Notes: a model not told the origin generated them from the letters alone. A stretch of 64,000 nucleotides of DNA from Notamacropus eugenii (GCF_028372415.1 NC_092878.1:69209830-69273829); one strand, 5' to 3'. Shown: positions 11,691-23,544, counted from the stretch's first letter. Numbers and translations: made by a program.

Positions 11691-12398
11691 CATAGAAAGG
11701 TTCTATGGTATTTCCTTTTCTGGTTTCCTTCTAGCTCCTGATTATCTCCCTTTTCCTGGCTTTTAAAATGGATCTCTGCCTCTGGGACATAGGAGGCTCT
11801 GTCCATATGCATATTCTTGTGCTTAGAACTTCAGACTTTGTGTATTGTGGCCTCTGGTTCTTTCAGCTACAGGCTGGAATGCTGTAGATTAACTGGAGCT
11901 GAGCTGGCTGAAGTTCCAAAGGAAAGACCAGGCAAGATCTTTCTAAGTTTTCCTGAAGTTTCCCTGGATCTAGCTGAGTTAAGCATGAGGGAGGGGTGAT
12001 CTGGCCACTGGATCTACCGTCTCCTAAGCACAGCCAGGCTCAGTGGTTGGTGAACTCGTGTTTGCACTAGCATTTTCTCTATTCTCCTGGTTGTGCTGAG
12101 CCAAGCCTGGAGTCCTGTTGTTGACAATTGTGGGTTTCACCCCACCGGGGCTCAGTATCTCCTCCTGCTTCTCTAAGGTGGGGCTATCTGGGACAGCTCC
12201 AGTCCTTTGCTGGTCCCCTTCAGCTACATCAAGAGGGTCCTCTTTTTTCAGTTTCAAACCTCATAGGCTAAAAGACTGTTTACCCTTTGGCTGATCCACT
12301 GTTTCAGGATTTTTTCTGGGGAAACATTCTATGGGTTTTTCAAGGTCAGCAATGGGAAGGGTAGAGTATTTACTGATCACTGCACCATCTTGGCTCCT
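11691..12398 (-). promoter_or_regulatory. L1 5'UTR (fossil internal promoter)
   Basis: The 5' end contains AGGAGCCAAGATGGTG (about 12383-12398 on the minus strand). This parallels the first bases of human L1, where GGAGCCAAGATGGC includes a YY1 site that sets the start. The remaining ~700 bp are GC-richer than the flanks and hold no credible coding sequence. The 77-codon frame at 12024-12257 is a by-product. Confidence 0.6.
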
Positions 12399-12714
12399 GA
12401 TTATTCAAGCATGTGTCTTGCAGACATTTAGTCTGTGCGCTGATATTGTCAGGAGCATCTGCTGCAGTGACCTGGGGTTCTGGGGTTCTCTTTCACTTGG
12501 TTCCATTGGGCTCCTATCCTGGGCTGATATATTTGAGATTATGCAATGCAGTTGCTGCTTCAGATCGCCCAGGGATTCCTGCTTCGCTTTGCTGCAGCAG
12601 GGACTGCCCAACATAGAATTTTTTTCTTTTTTGAGTTTTAGCCAATCAAGTGCTTTTAATTGAGTCCTGCCTTTGAGTGAATCAATCAAGAGTGTTTGAT
12701 TAGAAAGTATGCAT

Positions 12715-12715
<1 letters not shown>
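12399..12715. other. Unclassified sequence upstream of the L1 5' end
   Basis: About 300 bp, GC-richer than the flank, between the L1 5' end and a CA microsatellite. It contains CTGATATATTTGAGATTATG and a 'gcttcgctttgctgcagcag' stretch. The frames on both strands here (12331-12663 plus, 12405-12764 minus) look random. It could be an extra 5' segment of the L1 or part of an older repeat. Confidence 0.4.
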
Positions 12716-12756
<41 letters not shown>

Positions 12757-12918
12757 GCACACATATATAGACATATAGATACTTATATAATGCATAAATG
12801 TACACACATGTATCCATGTATACATCTGTGTATACATAGATGCATATACACACATGTGTAAATGAGTTTATATATGTATGTGTGTATATATGTATATGTG
12901 TGTACACACACACATACA

Positions 12919-12951
<33 letters not shown>

Positions 12952-12955
12952 GTAG
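12716..12955. repeat. Compound (CA)n/(TA)n/(TG)n microsatellite
   Basis: A CA run at about 12718-12747, a degenerate TATA/CATA/TGTA zone, then TG and TA runs to about 12952. Several Tyr/Val/Cys-rich minus-strand frames here are microsatellite artefacts. Confidence 0.95.
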
Positions 12956-13555
12956 CAGAGGGAGCAGTCAGAAGCAGAGCTGAGAGAATAGAGACAGAAA
13001 CAGAACTGAGAGAGAAGTGACCATTCATGGGCTAGTAGAATTTGCCTTTGGAGAGGCCTAACCGAAAGAATGTTTGTGATATTGATGCTTTGTCCATTGA
13101 TCTATGTTGATTTCTCAGAAAGAAACCCTTTGTGTTGGTCTTTGTCAGTGAACTGAGATGATAGTTCTGTTAATGTGTTTAAATTTTGGTATGACCCTGT
13201 TAAGCTTTATTTTTCCAGAAACAGAAGTTGCAGGCAGGAGTCTTTGAAGCCTGCTGTCAGGCAGAAGCAGGAAGAGTTTGGACTGGATCAGTCCCTGTGA
13301 ACTAGAACAAGGAGAAGGAGTAGACAACTGCCTGAATGTGAACCCAGGCAAGAGCTGTGACTGGTCAACCCACAGAGGAAGAACCGTAGGAGTCAGAAGT
13401 CAACCTCAAGTTAATATGTAAAGGGACTTTACTTGGACATTTGATATTGAGTAAGATGATTGTTCTTATTACGACCTAGGGGTAGACAGTGTCATATCTG
13501 GAAAGCAGATTTTACTTGGGTACTTAGTATTGATTATGGATGTTGCCTTTGTTAT
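12956..13555. other. Unclassified repeat-like block (possible LTR-derived)
   Basis: Purine-rich opening (GCAGAGGGAGCAGTCAGAAG) followed by mixed sequence with no coding signal. The composition resembles non-autonomous LTR sequence of marsupials, but I cannot name a family or define ends. Treated as a fossil if it is one. Confidence 0.25.
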
Positions 13556-13612
13556 GAGATAGATAGATAGGTAGATGATATAGAGATAGAGATAAATATA
13601 TAGATAGAGTTG
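13556..13612. repeat. Degenerate (GATA)n repeat
   Basis: GATAGATAGATAGG followed by imperfect GATA/GAGATA units. Confidence 0.85.
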
Positions 13613-14360
13613 TTAGATGATATGTTTTACTTATGGGTATTGGATGAATGTTATGCTTTACTTTATTGAACAATATTTAGGTCATTGCTGAATAAATAGA
13701 GAGTTCATTATACCATGTGATTAGATCCTTAAAATCATTCATAGCAGCAGTCCTCAGGTGTATTGCTATGAGTGATTGGTTTTATACCACCACATGGATA
13801 CAACTCTTGTTTCCATGAGAAATATGAGTTTATGGACACTGAACAGAGAGGAATTGTAGTGCCAATGTGATATTCACAGTAATCATAGCAACCATGAATA
13901 TACAATTCTGAATCACAAAATACAGCAGACTATCCTCAAGGAAGACAGAACCAAAACATTTTTTCAGACACCATACAGCCAAATACATCATAGTAATAAC
14001 AATCTATATAAAATAGCCATACATAGGGCAATACCATCCCCAAGCTTTCCCTCTTCTAGGCTTCCCACAAACCCAGCTCCATTAAACAAATCACAATCAG
14101 ACTCCCTTAAGTGAAATCACAAACCAGCCCTTTCACTCATACTAGCCAGCTGTCTGCTTGCCTGCATCCTTCCTAGCTCTGACTACTCTCATGACCAAAT
14201 TTCCTCTCAGTCTGCTCTAGCTCTGCCTCTTCTTGTTCCACTCTTCCTGTTCTACCCATTCAGCAAAATCTTCCCACCACAGTCTCCATGTGACTCAGAC
14301 TCATGTTATTCAAGCTTCCATGTGACCCAGTTAGGTCAAATGGGCCTATTAATGAATGGG
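13613..14360. other. Unclassified repeat-like block (possible LTR-derived)
   Basis: Between about 13840 and 14340 the plus strand is pyrimidine-rich with many CT/CCTCTTC phrases, the reverse of the purine-rich block at 12956. The two may be different parts of one old element in opposite orientation. No gene, no clear boundaries. Confidence 0.25.
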
Positions 14361-14524
14361 AAAGATTTTCACATTTATATTATCATTATAGGTATATATG
14401 AAGAAGTTAGGCTATTGAGTGTATGTGTGTGGGGGAGGTGACTGGTTAGTCAGGGATAGTGGGCCTGCTGTTCAGTGGATCCTATAAAGAAGTTAGAATA
14501 TTGAGATGGGGCCATATTTATTAT

Positions 14525-14725
14525 GATTCCATCAAAGGCATGGCACTTCTGCTCAAATACCTCTTATAACTCCCTATTTCCTATGAACAAAATTTCAACT
14601 TGGCATTCAGGAATATCAACAACCTCATATACTTTCCTCTTATGAGCCCTCTTTCATTGTGTTGACTATCACAAATTATTCAGCTCAGACCAATCAGACT
14701 GCTCTTTGGTCATGACAAAGTTCAT
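14525..14725 (+). mobile_element. L2 LINE fragment (sense)
   Basis: The order 'cacttctgctcaaatacctc', 'aactccctatttcctatgaa', 'aacttggcattcaggaa' and 'ctcagaccaatcagactgc' matches the well-known L2 stretch '...ctgctcaaaaaccttcagtggctccctattgcc...'. Confidence 0.7.
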
Positions 14726-15840
14726 TGACCCAATTTTTTGTTTATTGTTAGCCTAACTAAGAAATTGATTATATTCAGGAGTCTGGCTTTGTGGCTGAGA
14801 TGACCAGTGTGATCCACCTAACCAGTATTTTATACATCACTGTTAGTAAACTATTTTCTTGCCCTGGAGAAAACTGTCTAAGCCAAGGTAGCAATTTTAT
14901 CTACCACAACAGCAAAAATATAAAACTTTTAGAGAAGCACAAAAATATACTATGTGAATTGTGAGGCAGAAAGACCTTACAGACAAGGCAGTCAGGAAGT
15001 CTTCTTGAATAAAGTCAAATTTGCAATAGACTTTAAGATATAAGCAGGAAGCGGACAAAGAAATGAGAGTCTTCTTGGCAAAGGTAACATACTGAGCAAT
15101 GTTATATTTGTGGGAAAGTTGTTTTTGGTAAAGGGGACAAAGAGTAGCTTGAGAACCAAAATTATGTTCTTTGAAACTTAGATGAGCCTTCCTTCTGACT
15201 GGCCTGACAATATGTCACTTGGAAATCCACTGGAAAGGTAAATAAATTCCAAATATATAGGCATTTTAAGGAACAAATAGAGACATAGTTACGTCAGCTC
15301 CTCCCTATTACTTCCTCCTTGGGAGTTGGAAGTAATTCTCTGGTGATAGAATTATCTGCAGCTGAGGGAAGTGGGTTGGTCTTCAGGTGTGGTTGATCAC
15401 CTCTGACAATGCTAATTGCTATATGGGCCTCAGTTGTCTCCAGTATTCTTGGCCAATTCCCCCATCCTCTTATTTGGCCTCCCTCTTAGGGATTGAATCA
15501 CCCTTAATTTTACTAGGAGACAGAAAGATATGAATTCTTCCCTAGAGAAGACCTAACAGAAGCTGGTTCTCCATTGTTTCTATAAATAGAAACCAGGGTC
15601 CCACGTAAACTGGTTACCTCGGAAATGTTCCAGAGACCAGGAGCAAACTAGACTGAGAAATGGAGTCTGATAAAATGGGGAAAAGGATGTGTTACAGAGT
15701 AATATTAATTATTAAATGATATAGCATAATATTAATTTTCCTCAATGTATTACTGTTAGTTAAGTATGAAGCTATTCTTAAACTAACCTATGTAGTCTTT
15801 AACTCTACATGATACAACTTCTTATGTTCTTCAGTAATCG
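14726..15840. other. Intergenic, nothing recognised
   Basis: No repeat family, RNA gene or credible coding region seen. Confidence 0.5.
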
Positions 15841-15900
15841 TGAAAAGCCCTAAATATCATGTATGTGATATTTAATAAATGTTTGTTAAATTGTATTTTG
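15841..15900 (+). mobile_element. L2 3'-tail remnant
   Basis: TATTTAATAAATGTTTGTTA is the 3' terminal phrase of L2/MIR. Only the tail is recognisable. Confidence 0.45.
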
Positions 15901-15974
15901 CCCATCTTTGGCCTTCTGAGAATTTTTTTGTTTCATATCCTAGAATCATCTTCTAAAATCTAGAATGGACTTCA

Positions 15975-16100
15975 GACACCAACTAGGTATTTATTGATGA
16001 GGAAATTGAGAATGAGAATGAAAGATGGCACAGGTTGTAAAAGTGGGTATGATTTCAACCCTAGTCCTCTGACTCCAGAGCCAATGTGTTTTTGTTAAGT
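15975..16100 (-). mobile_element. MIR fragment (antisense)
   Basis: TTGATGAGGAAATTGAGAAT, then 'gatttcaaccctagtcc' and TCTGACTCCAGAGCCAATGT is antisense MIR. Confidence 0.75.
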
Positions 16101-17375
16101 TTTTCCCACTGCTGCAAAATGCTTTTTTCCACATTTCTTAAGTTTGCTGACAAGTTCTGCTATGACATGTATGTTTTTTTTAAATCCTAGAATATTTATG
16201 TGAGTAAGGAGATTTTAACTCATTTAAAAAGACTATGCTATTATTTACTAACTCCTCACTTATCTTATTCTTTACTTTCCTTGTAAGCATATTCATTCCA
16301 ATATAAAGATATTTTCTTTCATAGGAAAGAGAAGATAAATTTCATTTGAGTATTTTCTCTCTAAATAGTAGACGAATCTTTTCCTTAGTTTTCTTTCTCC
16401 AAGTGTAGTTTTAAATAAGCGTTTTTGTTTCAGTTAGCAAATTTGGGGGTCACATGAAAATCCTGCAATGGTATAGTATATTTTTCCATCTGTTTCAGGT
16501 AGGAAGCTTATAAATCTCTCCTGTTTATGAGTATATGGTCTTCCTGATCTCTTCCTGAAAGTTTCCAATTGGAACTGTTGCAGTATGTTCTACTTGGAAT
16601 CCATTAGGACAACTTGAAATCCTCAGCCCAAAAGGAATGAAACAAATTACCTGCTTGAAAATTTTGGTGATGAAGAACTGTCAATTACCCTTTCTAACAG
16701 GTAGAAGCAATGATAGTCTTTCTTCTTGGAAGCATTGAGATAAAATCCAACACTGTCTAAGTTCTGGGACTGAATTTTAAGAACAATTATTATTTCCCAT
16801 ATATAACTTCATTGCAGTTCAAATCAACTGTAAGATACTTACTAACTATGGAACTTATATTTATCCTAAAACTGAAGTTGCATACTTACAGAATGAGTTG
16901 TTCACATTAACTGAAACTTAATTAAGTAAAAACAAAACAAACAATATTTCAACTAATATTAATGAAAATCAATTTAAACTGATTACTCTTGTATTAGTAA
17001 AAAGGTCATTTAGTGAATGGAAATGAATCTTTTGTTGAGTATTTCCAAGCATTTTGTCCTTTGATACACAAAACAAATTTGAGGGAATGGAGCCATTAAT
17101 TTGTAAATATATAAGAGGAAAGCAAAAGGAAGAGAACCCTCCCTTCCCTACTTTTTAAAATTTGTAAGTAGGGGAGCCATAATGCAAACTTAATTCTTCT
17201 GACCGGGAATAATCATTATGAAATGAGACAGATTATATTTTTAATGTTAGGTTAGCTAGTGAACTAAATGTATATTGAAATCTTAAGGATATGCTAGAGT
17301 TTCTTTAATTTTTCTCCCTGAATTCTTGAGAACAACATTATCTTACTTTGTGCTGTGTTTTATCACTTTCTTCTT
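16101..17375. other. AT-rich intergenic, nothing recognised
   Basis: No credible gene or nameable repeat. Confidence 0.55.
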
Positions 17376-18284
17376 CTTTCTTTTTATTCATTTTAAATTT
17401 TTTAATGTCTTTTAATTTATTTGTTTTTAGTTTTTAACATTCATTTCCATGAGATTTTGAGGTCCAAGTTTTCTCCCCATCTCTCCCCTCCCCCACCTCA
17501 AGATACCATACATTCTGATTGCCCCTTCCCCAAATGTGCCTTTTCTTCTATCACACCCTTACCTTCCCTTATCCCCAACCTTTCTTTTTTTTTTGTAGGG
17601 CAAGATAGATTTCTCTACCCCATTACCTGTATTTCTTATTTTCCAGTTGCATGTAAAAACAATTCTGAACATTCGTTCCTAGATCTTTGAGTTCAAACTT
17701 CTATCCCTTCCTCCCTCCCCTCTGTGCAGACAAGCAATTCAACACAGGCCATATGTGTGTAGTTATTTAAAAGCCTTCCATAATAGTCATGTTGTGAAAG
17801 ACTAACTGTATTTCCCTCCATTGTGTCCTGACCCCTTGTATTCTATTCTCTCTTTGGTCCTTGTACCTTCCCAAAAGTGTTCACTTCTATCCTCCCAACT
17901 CTCATTTGCCTTCCTTTCTATCAACTGCCCCATAGCCCACTTTTCCCCTTCTCTCTTACATTCCTGAAGTGTAAGATAGATTTTTCATAACAAATTGAGG
18001 GTGCCTGTTATTTGCTCCTTAAAACAAATCGGATGAGAGTAAGATTCACTTTTTTCCTTTCACCTCCCCGCTTTTCCCCTCCATTGAAAAAGCTTTTTCC
18101 TTGCATTTTTTATCTCTTCCTATTCAACTCACCTTGTGCCCTCTGTCTATATGTATATAGTCCAAACACTACCCAAACACTGAGATAAGTCTCAAGAGTT
18201 ACAAATATTATCTTTCCATGCCGGAATGTAAACAGTTCGACTTTAGTAAATTCCTTATGATTTCTCTTTCCTGTGTTAGGTTTT

Positions 18285-19370
18285 CATGCTTCTCTTGACT
18301 CTTGTGTTTGAAAGTCAAATTTTGTATTCAGCTCTGGTCCTTTCATCAAGAATGCTTGAAAGCCCTCTATTTCATTGAATGACCATATTTACCCCCAAAA
18401 TATTATACTCAGATTTGCTGGGTAGGTGATTCTTACTTTTAATACTAGTTCCTTTGACTTCTGTAATATCATATTCCAAGCCCTTCAGTCTCTTAATGTA
18501 GAAGTCACCAGACCCTGATTGTATTACCACAATACTCAAATTGTTTCTTTCTGGTTGCTTGCAATATTTTCTTCTCGCCCTGGGAACTCTGTAATCTGGC
18601 TAAAATATTTCTAAGAGTTTTTTTTTTCTTTTTGAATAACTTACAGGAGGTGAGCAGTGAATTCTTTCAATATTTATTTTACCCTCTGACTCTAGAATAT
18701 CAGGGAAGTTTTCCTCAATAATTTCATGAAAGGTGATTATCTAGGTTCTTTTTTTAAATTATGACTTTCATGTAGATCCAAAATTTTTAAATTGTCTCTC
18801 CTGGATCTATTTTCGAGGTTAGTTGTTTTACCAATGTGATATTTCATATTGTCTTCATTTTTTTCATTCTTTTGGTTTTGATTCATAATTTCGTGATTTT
18901 GCACAAAGTCCTTAGATTCTTCCTGCTCCATTCTAATTAAAAAAAAAACAAAACATTTTCTTCAGTGAACTTTTGAACCTCCTTTTCCATTTGGCTAATT
19001 CTGGTTTTTAAAGCATTTTTCTCCTGATTAGCTTGTTGAACCTCTTTTGCTATTTAGGTTAATCTATTTTTAAAGGTGTTATTTTCTTCAGCATTTTTTG
19101 GGTGTCCTTTAGAAAGCCGTGGACTCTCTTTTCATGATTTTCTTGTATCACTCTCATTTCTCTTCCCATTTTTTCCTCCTCCTCTCTTACTTGATTTTCA
19201 AAATCTCTTCTGAGCTCTTCCATGGCCTGAGACCACTGCAAATTTATTTTGGAGGTTTTGGATGAAGACTACTTGATTTCTTCCTCTAATGGTATGTGTT
19301 GTTCTTCCTCACCTGAAAGGATGGAGGAAAATGTCTGTTCTCTAGGAAAGTAACCTTCTACAATCTAATT
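18285..19370 (-). pseudogene. HAL1 ORF1 remnant
   Basis: An L1 ORF1-type RNA-binding protein. On the minus strand the N-terminal coiled coil is clear (EELRRDFENQVREEEEKMGR around 19200). It is followed by a Lys/Glu/Asn-rich stretch (NQNQKNEKNEDNMKYHIGKT around 18850), the 'SRRDNLKILDLHES' region (near 18780), and a C-terminus near 18290 with the '(K)FDFQTQESREA' signature. Stops split it into pieces, so it is not translatable as one protein. Confidence 0.8.
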
Positions 19371-20105
19371 TTTCCCCCTTTTTTGGGCATTTTCCCAGCC
19401 AGTTACTTTACTTTTAAGTCCTTTGTCAAGTGGAGGGTATACTCTAGGGCCTTGTGAGTTCTCAGTTCCTCCAAGGTGGCACAATCAAGAGAGAGGAGTT
19501 TACTCCTCTCCTGGACTGCATTCTGCTCTGGGAGCAACCACAGGGTTTTCTGCCCAGGATCTGTGAGTAGGGTTCCCTCTCCACAACGTTCTTCAGCTCC
19601 ACCATGCCAGTGCTTCTCCTCACCCCAGGATTGCCACTCAGAGTGGAGATCCAGACCAACCACATCATTTCAATGGGGGATTTAGGCAGAGGTCTTCAAA
19701 AAATGGATGCTGCAGCTGCCTGGGCCTGAGGATTAAGGCAGCACTATGCTCCCTTCTTACCAAGGTGAAAGAGCTTTCTCACTGACCTTTAAAGGTGTCT
19801 CTGCTTTTGTGGGTTGAGGAATCTGGGAAACACAGATGCTACCTAGGATTTTGTGGCCTGATGCCTGCTTCAGTCCTGAATCTGCCATTGTGGTTAAGGC
19901 TGGTCTGGGCTCTGTTTTCTGTGCTCCACTCTGAGCCTGATTCAATAGACCTTTCCTGATGGCTTTTCAGGCAGCCTTGTGCTGTGAATCACTTTCATTC
20001 TGTCATTTTGTGGTTTGTGCTGCTCTAGAATTTGTTTAGAGTCTTTTTTACAGGTATTCTATTGGCTTTGGGGGAAGAGCTACAACAGATCTGTCCTTCT
20101 ACTCT

Positions 20106-20115
20106 GCCATCTTGG
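20106..20115 (-). promoter_or_regulatory. YY1-like motif at the HAL1 5' end
   Basis: CCAAGATGGC on the minus strand, 10-20 bp inside the element. The same motif at the same place in human L1 binds YY1 and fixes the start of transcription. Activity here is inferred only. Confidence 0.5.
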
Positions 20116-20125
20116 CTCCACTCCC

Positions 20126-21215
20126 TCTTTCTTTCTTTCAAAAGAAATGTATGGGGGGGGGAGTAAAAAGGAAAAAGAACAGTAAATTGAGAGTTCAATT
20201 GAGTAGGCTTCCAATTTTATTATACTATGGAACTGCCTTTTCTCTGGGGTTGCTAGTATTGAAATGTCCTGCGGTTGCAAGCACATAATTTAGTTATGTA
20301 CAGTCCATATAATATTCTTTTGAATACCCAGATGTCCAGTGAATTATATTCATTACAGTTGTTGCCAATATTTATTGAGTGCCAACTGGGCATATTACTC
20401 TGTCCTGCAGTGTCTTGAATTAGAGATGGCTTTTTTTGAATCATGGGTGCGACATACACCGAGGCTGTTTGAAACTTGAATCAGTGGTTATTGTTCCCCA
20501 CAATAAAGATATGGGGGGGGATCTTTATTATTTATATACTATAAATTGCATTTGATAAAGGTGATGACCTACTGAGGTCCTTGTTAACTGATATTTTATC
20601 TTATATGAAATGCCTGAAATTCTTTCCAAAAAAAAAAAAGGAAAATTACCTGACATTAGGAGATTAATACAATATCAGCATCTAAGTGATAACCATTATT
20701 TGACTGCTATTGCATAGTTAATGCATATCCCATTTATTGATTAAAATATGGCCAAATGACAGAGATCCACTTCAGAATCCAAATATGATCTATAGGGCAA
20801 GAATTTCTCAATCAGCCAAAAATATTAATATGATTGTAGAAACAATGAAAGAATTTACTTGTACAGACAGTGGGAGCCATAAGTACAAGGAGAAGCAGAG
20901 AAGTTTAGGAGACAGATCTAAGGAATTAGTTATGAAATTAATGAATATATCCAAAGATAAAGGCTGGAGGCTTACCAAGCTCCTCCAAAAGATTGCTAGA
21001 AATATAAGATGCTAAGAGAAAATGGATTTTTAAAAAATCCAGAACCAAAAACACAAGCTTATATTTAGTCCATTAGAACCAGCAAATTTCTTCTTTAGTC
21101 ACACCAAGTTACTAACACCTACTCTATCCATTTTCATTAGAAATGATATCAATGTCTCTAGAACACAATAAAATAAAATAACATATGACTACAATCCTAA
21201 TTCCAGGGCGGCATT
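20126..21215. other. AT-rich intergenic, nothing recognised
   Basis: The 92-codon frame at 20737-21015 is AT/Lys-rich and has no family resemblance I can see. There is a local inverted pair around 20500-20530 (ATAAAGAT...ATCTTTAT) with a G-run. Confidence 0.5.
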
Positions 21216-21219
21216 ACCC

Positions 21220-21345
21220 TGTCTCCTATCTTGACATACAAGCTCCTTGAGGGCAGAGATATATTTTCTTTGTTTCTCCATTGTCTAACACAATTGCTCA
21301 CATGTATAAACTTTTCACCAAATGTCTGCTGAATTGAAATGTTGA
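21220..21345 (+). mobile_element. L2 3'-end fossil
   Basis: CAAGCTCCTTGAGGGCAGAG, then 'ttgtctaacaca' and 'aaatgtctgctgaattgaa' is the sense L2 3' end. Confidence 0.75.
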
Positions 21346-21479
21346 ATTGAATTATTAATTTTCATGAAGTATCTAGATTCTGTTATTGTGATATAATGAG
21401 TATATTATCTGATTATGTCCTCCCTCCAAGACATTTGGGGAGTATCCTATAGCAATTATTTATGATATATACAAATGCA

Positions 21480-21725
21480 ACAATATAGTTTTTTTCCTCC
21501 CTCCTTTGATGGAGAGGTGGTGAGGAAGGAAGGGAGGAAAAAAGTAGTAAAAGGCACCCTCAAAAAATTTTACCATTAATGTGAAAATGTGTTAAATAGG
21601 AATGTATATGCAGTACTTATATCAGATTGCATGCTGTCTTGGGGAGAAAGGGGAGAGGGAAAAGGAGAAAATTGAAAACTTATGGAAGTGTATGTTGAAA
21701 ATAAAATTTAAAAATTAGCTAATAA
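21480..21725 (+). mobile_element. L1 3'-end fragment
   Basis: ATATCAGATTGCATGCTGTC, TTGGGGAGAAAGGGGAGAGG, then a terminal 'gttgaaaataaaattt' is the typical 3' terminus of a marsupial L1. It is severely 5'-truncated. Confidence 0.8.
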
Positions 21726-21811
21726 AAAGATATAAAAACAACCCTCAGTCTTAGAGTAATACTGAAATTCTTTCATTTTCCCTATTTTGCAGCATCATTT
21801 AATTGGGATTT

Positions 21812-22005
21812 CCCCCAAATTGGAGTCAGAGGACCTAGATCCAAATATTTGACTCTGCCATTTATTACCTGTGTAGTCATGGAAAAGCAAATTTTTGTTT
21901 CTTCTTTGGGGCTCTATTTCCCTACCTGCAAAATCTCATTGTCCTTGTGGTGTTGTGATGAGATCAGTAGGGAAGCATGTGAAAGACCTGGTATCATCTT
22001 AAACA
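21812..22005 (+). mobile_element. MIR (sense)
   Basis: AATTGGAGTCAGAGGACCTA, then 'tgactctgccatttattacc' and 'tatttccctacctgcaaaat' follow the MIR order. Confidence 0.7.
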
Positions 22006-22224
22006 TAGTTGAGTGATTTGGAGATTATTTTTTGTTTTCTCTTTTTATCAAGACCATTAGTAGGATCAAAATTCAGTTGCTTTTTGTCTCTTCTTTTTTG
22101 GGGAAGGTGGATGTGGGAGGGTGAGGGGAAGGAAGTAGTGTCATACATTCCACTTAACTAATATTTGTACTCTAGGGGAGGAAACTCCATCAAATTGTTC
22201 TGATAAGTACCTATCTACAATCAA

Positions 22225-22365
22225 CATTCTTCATAAGTTACCTGGGACACTGAGACATTAAATAATTTTCCATGGGTCGCACGTATGTGTCAGATAGTAA
22301 ACCTGAACCCAGATTTTATTATTCCAAAGACATCTCTCTATTCCCTACATCACAGCATCTTCTCA
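22225..22365 (-). mobile_element. MIR fragment (antisense)
   Basis: Degenerate antisense MIR: 'gacactgagacattaaataa', 'gtaaacctgaacccagattt'. Confidence 0.5.
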
Positions 22366-23394
22366 ATAATTTTAACATAGCACACATTTAAAACATGTGT
22401 ATGCATGTGCACATATTTTATGTATTTATATATAATAAAATTAACAATTGTAAATGAAGACTGACTTTCCAGTATATAGTACAACAAAAAAGGATTGCAT
22501 GTGAAACCAAAAACTTCTTTTATACAGTTTGCTTTTGTAAAATATACATTAGTTAATAAAATAGTAACATATTTGACCTGAATGTATTTCCTTCTGTACA
22601 TCTTTAAAAGAAATAAATTGTTCTATATACATTCGTTGATGTTTTATTGATGATCCTTATAGTTCCTTTCTTTTTTTTTTATTTCTATCATTACCTCTTC
22701 TTTGGGTCACCCCTATCAATAGCATGTGATGAAGTAAACAAATCAACACTGATTATTTCTGAAAATGTATGTCTCATTCTGATTCTCTGTAATGTCACCT
22801 CTTGGATAAAAGGTAAAAGCATGGTTCATGGTTAGTCTCCCTTAAGTCATAATTATTCACCAATATATGCAATTCAGACACATACACACCAGGAGGAATC
22901 CATTGTGAATCATTCCTTTGATCATTATGTTACACTTAGAATCAAAATATTGAATAATGTCAAACCTCCCCCATCCCTTCCAATTCAGTGCCATTTAACT
23001 TCAGAGGAGACAATGAATGACTAAAGACCGATTCCAGGTCAACTTCTCAGGACTTCACTATTCTCTAAAAATGTTAACATGAACCATGATTCTAAAGTCT
23101 ACACCTATGCTTTATGCTGGATGAGTCTTCAGAGTTCAAATGAGGACAGATTAATAGTTGCAATTCTTTACAATTGATTTTAAAGTTTTAATCCAATTAA
23201 TAGCAGAGAAATTCAAACAAAGATATAGAAATCTAGTGGTATAATATAATAGGAAAATTCACAAGACCAAGAATCACAATATATGATTATGATTCATGAA
23301 CTCATCAAAAACTGAAGGTAGTACAGATTCTCAAAGATAATTTTAATCCAATCTAACAGCATGTAGTCCAACCTTAAATTAAATCATTGAGAAT
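22366..23394. other. AT-rich intergenic, nothing recognised
   Basis: No credible gene. Frames at 22350-22601 and 22647-22835 are AT-driven. Confidence 0.5.
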
Positions 23395-23510
23395 ATAAGT
23401 TCTATTAAGTCAGGGATTGTCTTTCTTTGTACCCCCAAATGCACACGTGCACACACACACACACAATGTATGTATTTATATATGTGTGTGTGTGAAACCT
23501 TTAAAATTGA
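23395..23510 (+). mobile_element. L2 3'-end fossil with (CA)n
   Basis: TAAGTCAGGGATTGTCTTTC and 'tgtacccccaaatgcaca' match the L2 3' end; a CA run (about 23449-23466) and a TG run have expanded inside it. Confidence 0.55.
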
Positions 23511-23544
23511 ATGGATGACTAATTAATTTCTCATTTTTTTTCTG

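Larger units (their letters stand above)
6489..12398 (-). mobile_element. L1 LINE with 5'UTR, ORF1, spacer, ORF2 and 3'UTR remnants
   Basis: A minus-strand L1 about 5.6 kb long once the inserted SINE (7281-7591) is removed. From 5' to 3' it shows: the 5' end with CCAAGATGGT (12384-12393); a ~700-bp 5'UTR; an ORF1 remnant (about 11690-10712); a ~575-bp inter-ORF spacer; an ORF2 remnant with endonuclease and reverse transcriptase; and a 3'UTR ending in an antisense poly(A)-like tract near 6490. Both ORFs are closed by many stops. About 240 codons at the ORF2 C-terminus are missing: the sequence jumps near 6770 from the '...ENWERIFATSVCD' region straight into the 3'UTR, whereas the L1 at 58746-61984 keeps that part. 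The element is dead and of moderate age. Confidence 0.88.
17380..20125 (-). mobile_element. HAL1 (half-L1), near full length
   Basis: A ~2.75-kb minus-strand element with an L1-type 5'UTR (20125 to about 19370), one ORF (ORF1), and a ~900-bp 3' region ending in an A-rich tail near 17400. There is no reverse transcriptase between ORF1 and the tail. This matches the HAL1 class, which needs L1 ORF2p in trans. The 5' end keeps GGAGTGGAGCCAAGATGGCA. CT-rich flanks (17365-17380 and 20126-20142) may be a TSD, but low complexity makes that weak. Confidence 0.85.

Noticed and set aside
12405-12919. Minus-strand frames of 77-119 codons rich in Tyr/Val/Cys/His
   Set aside because: They run through CA/TA/TG arrays. 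Their amino-acid pattern is that of translated microsatellites.
12716-13612. CRISPR or centromere-like array
   Set aside because: The repeats are microsatellites of 2-4 bp units with no spacers and no longer unit.
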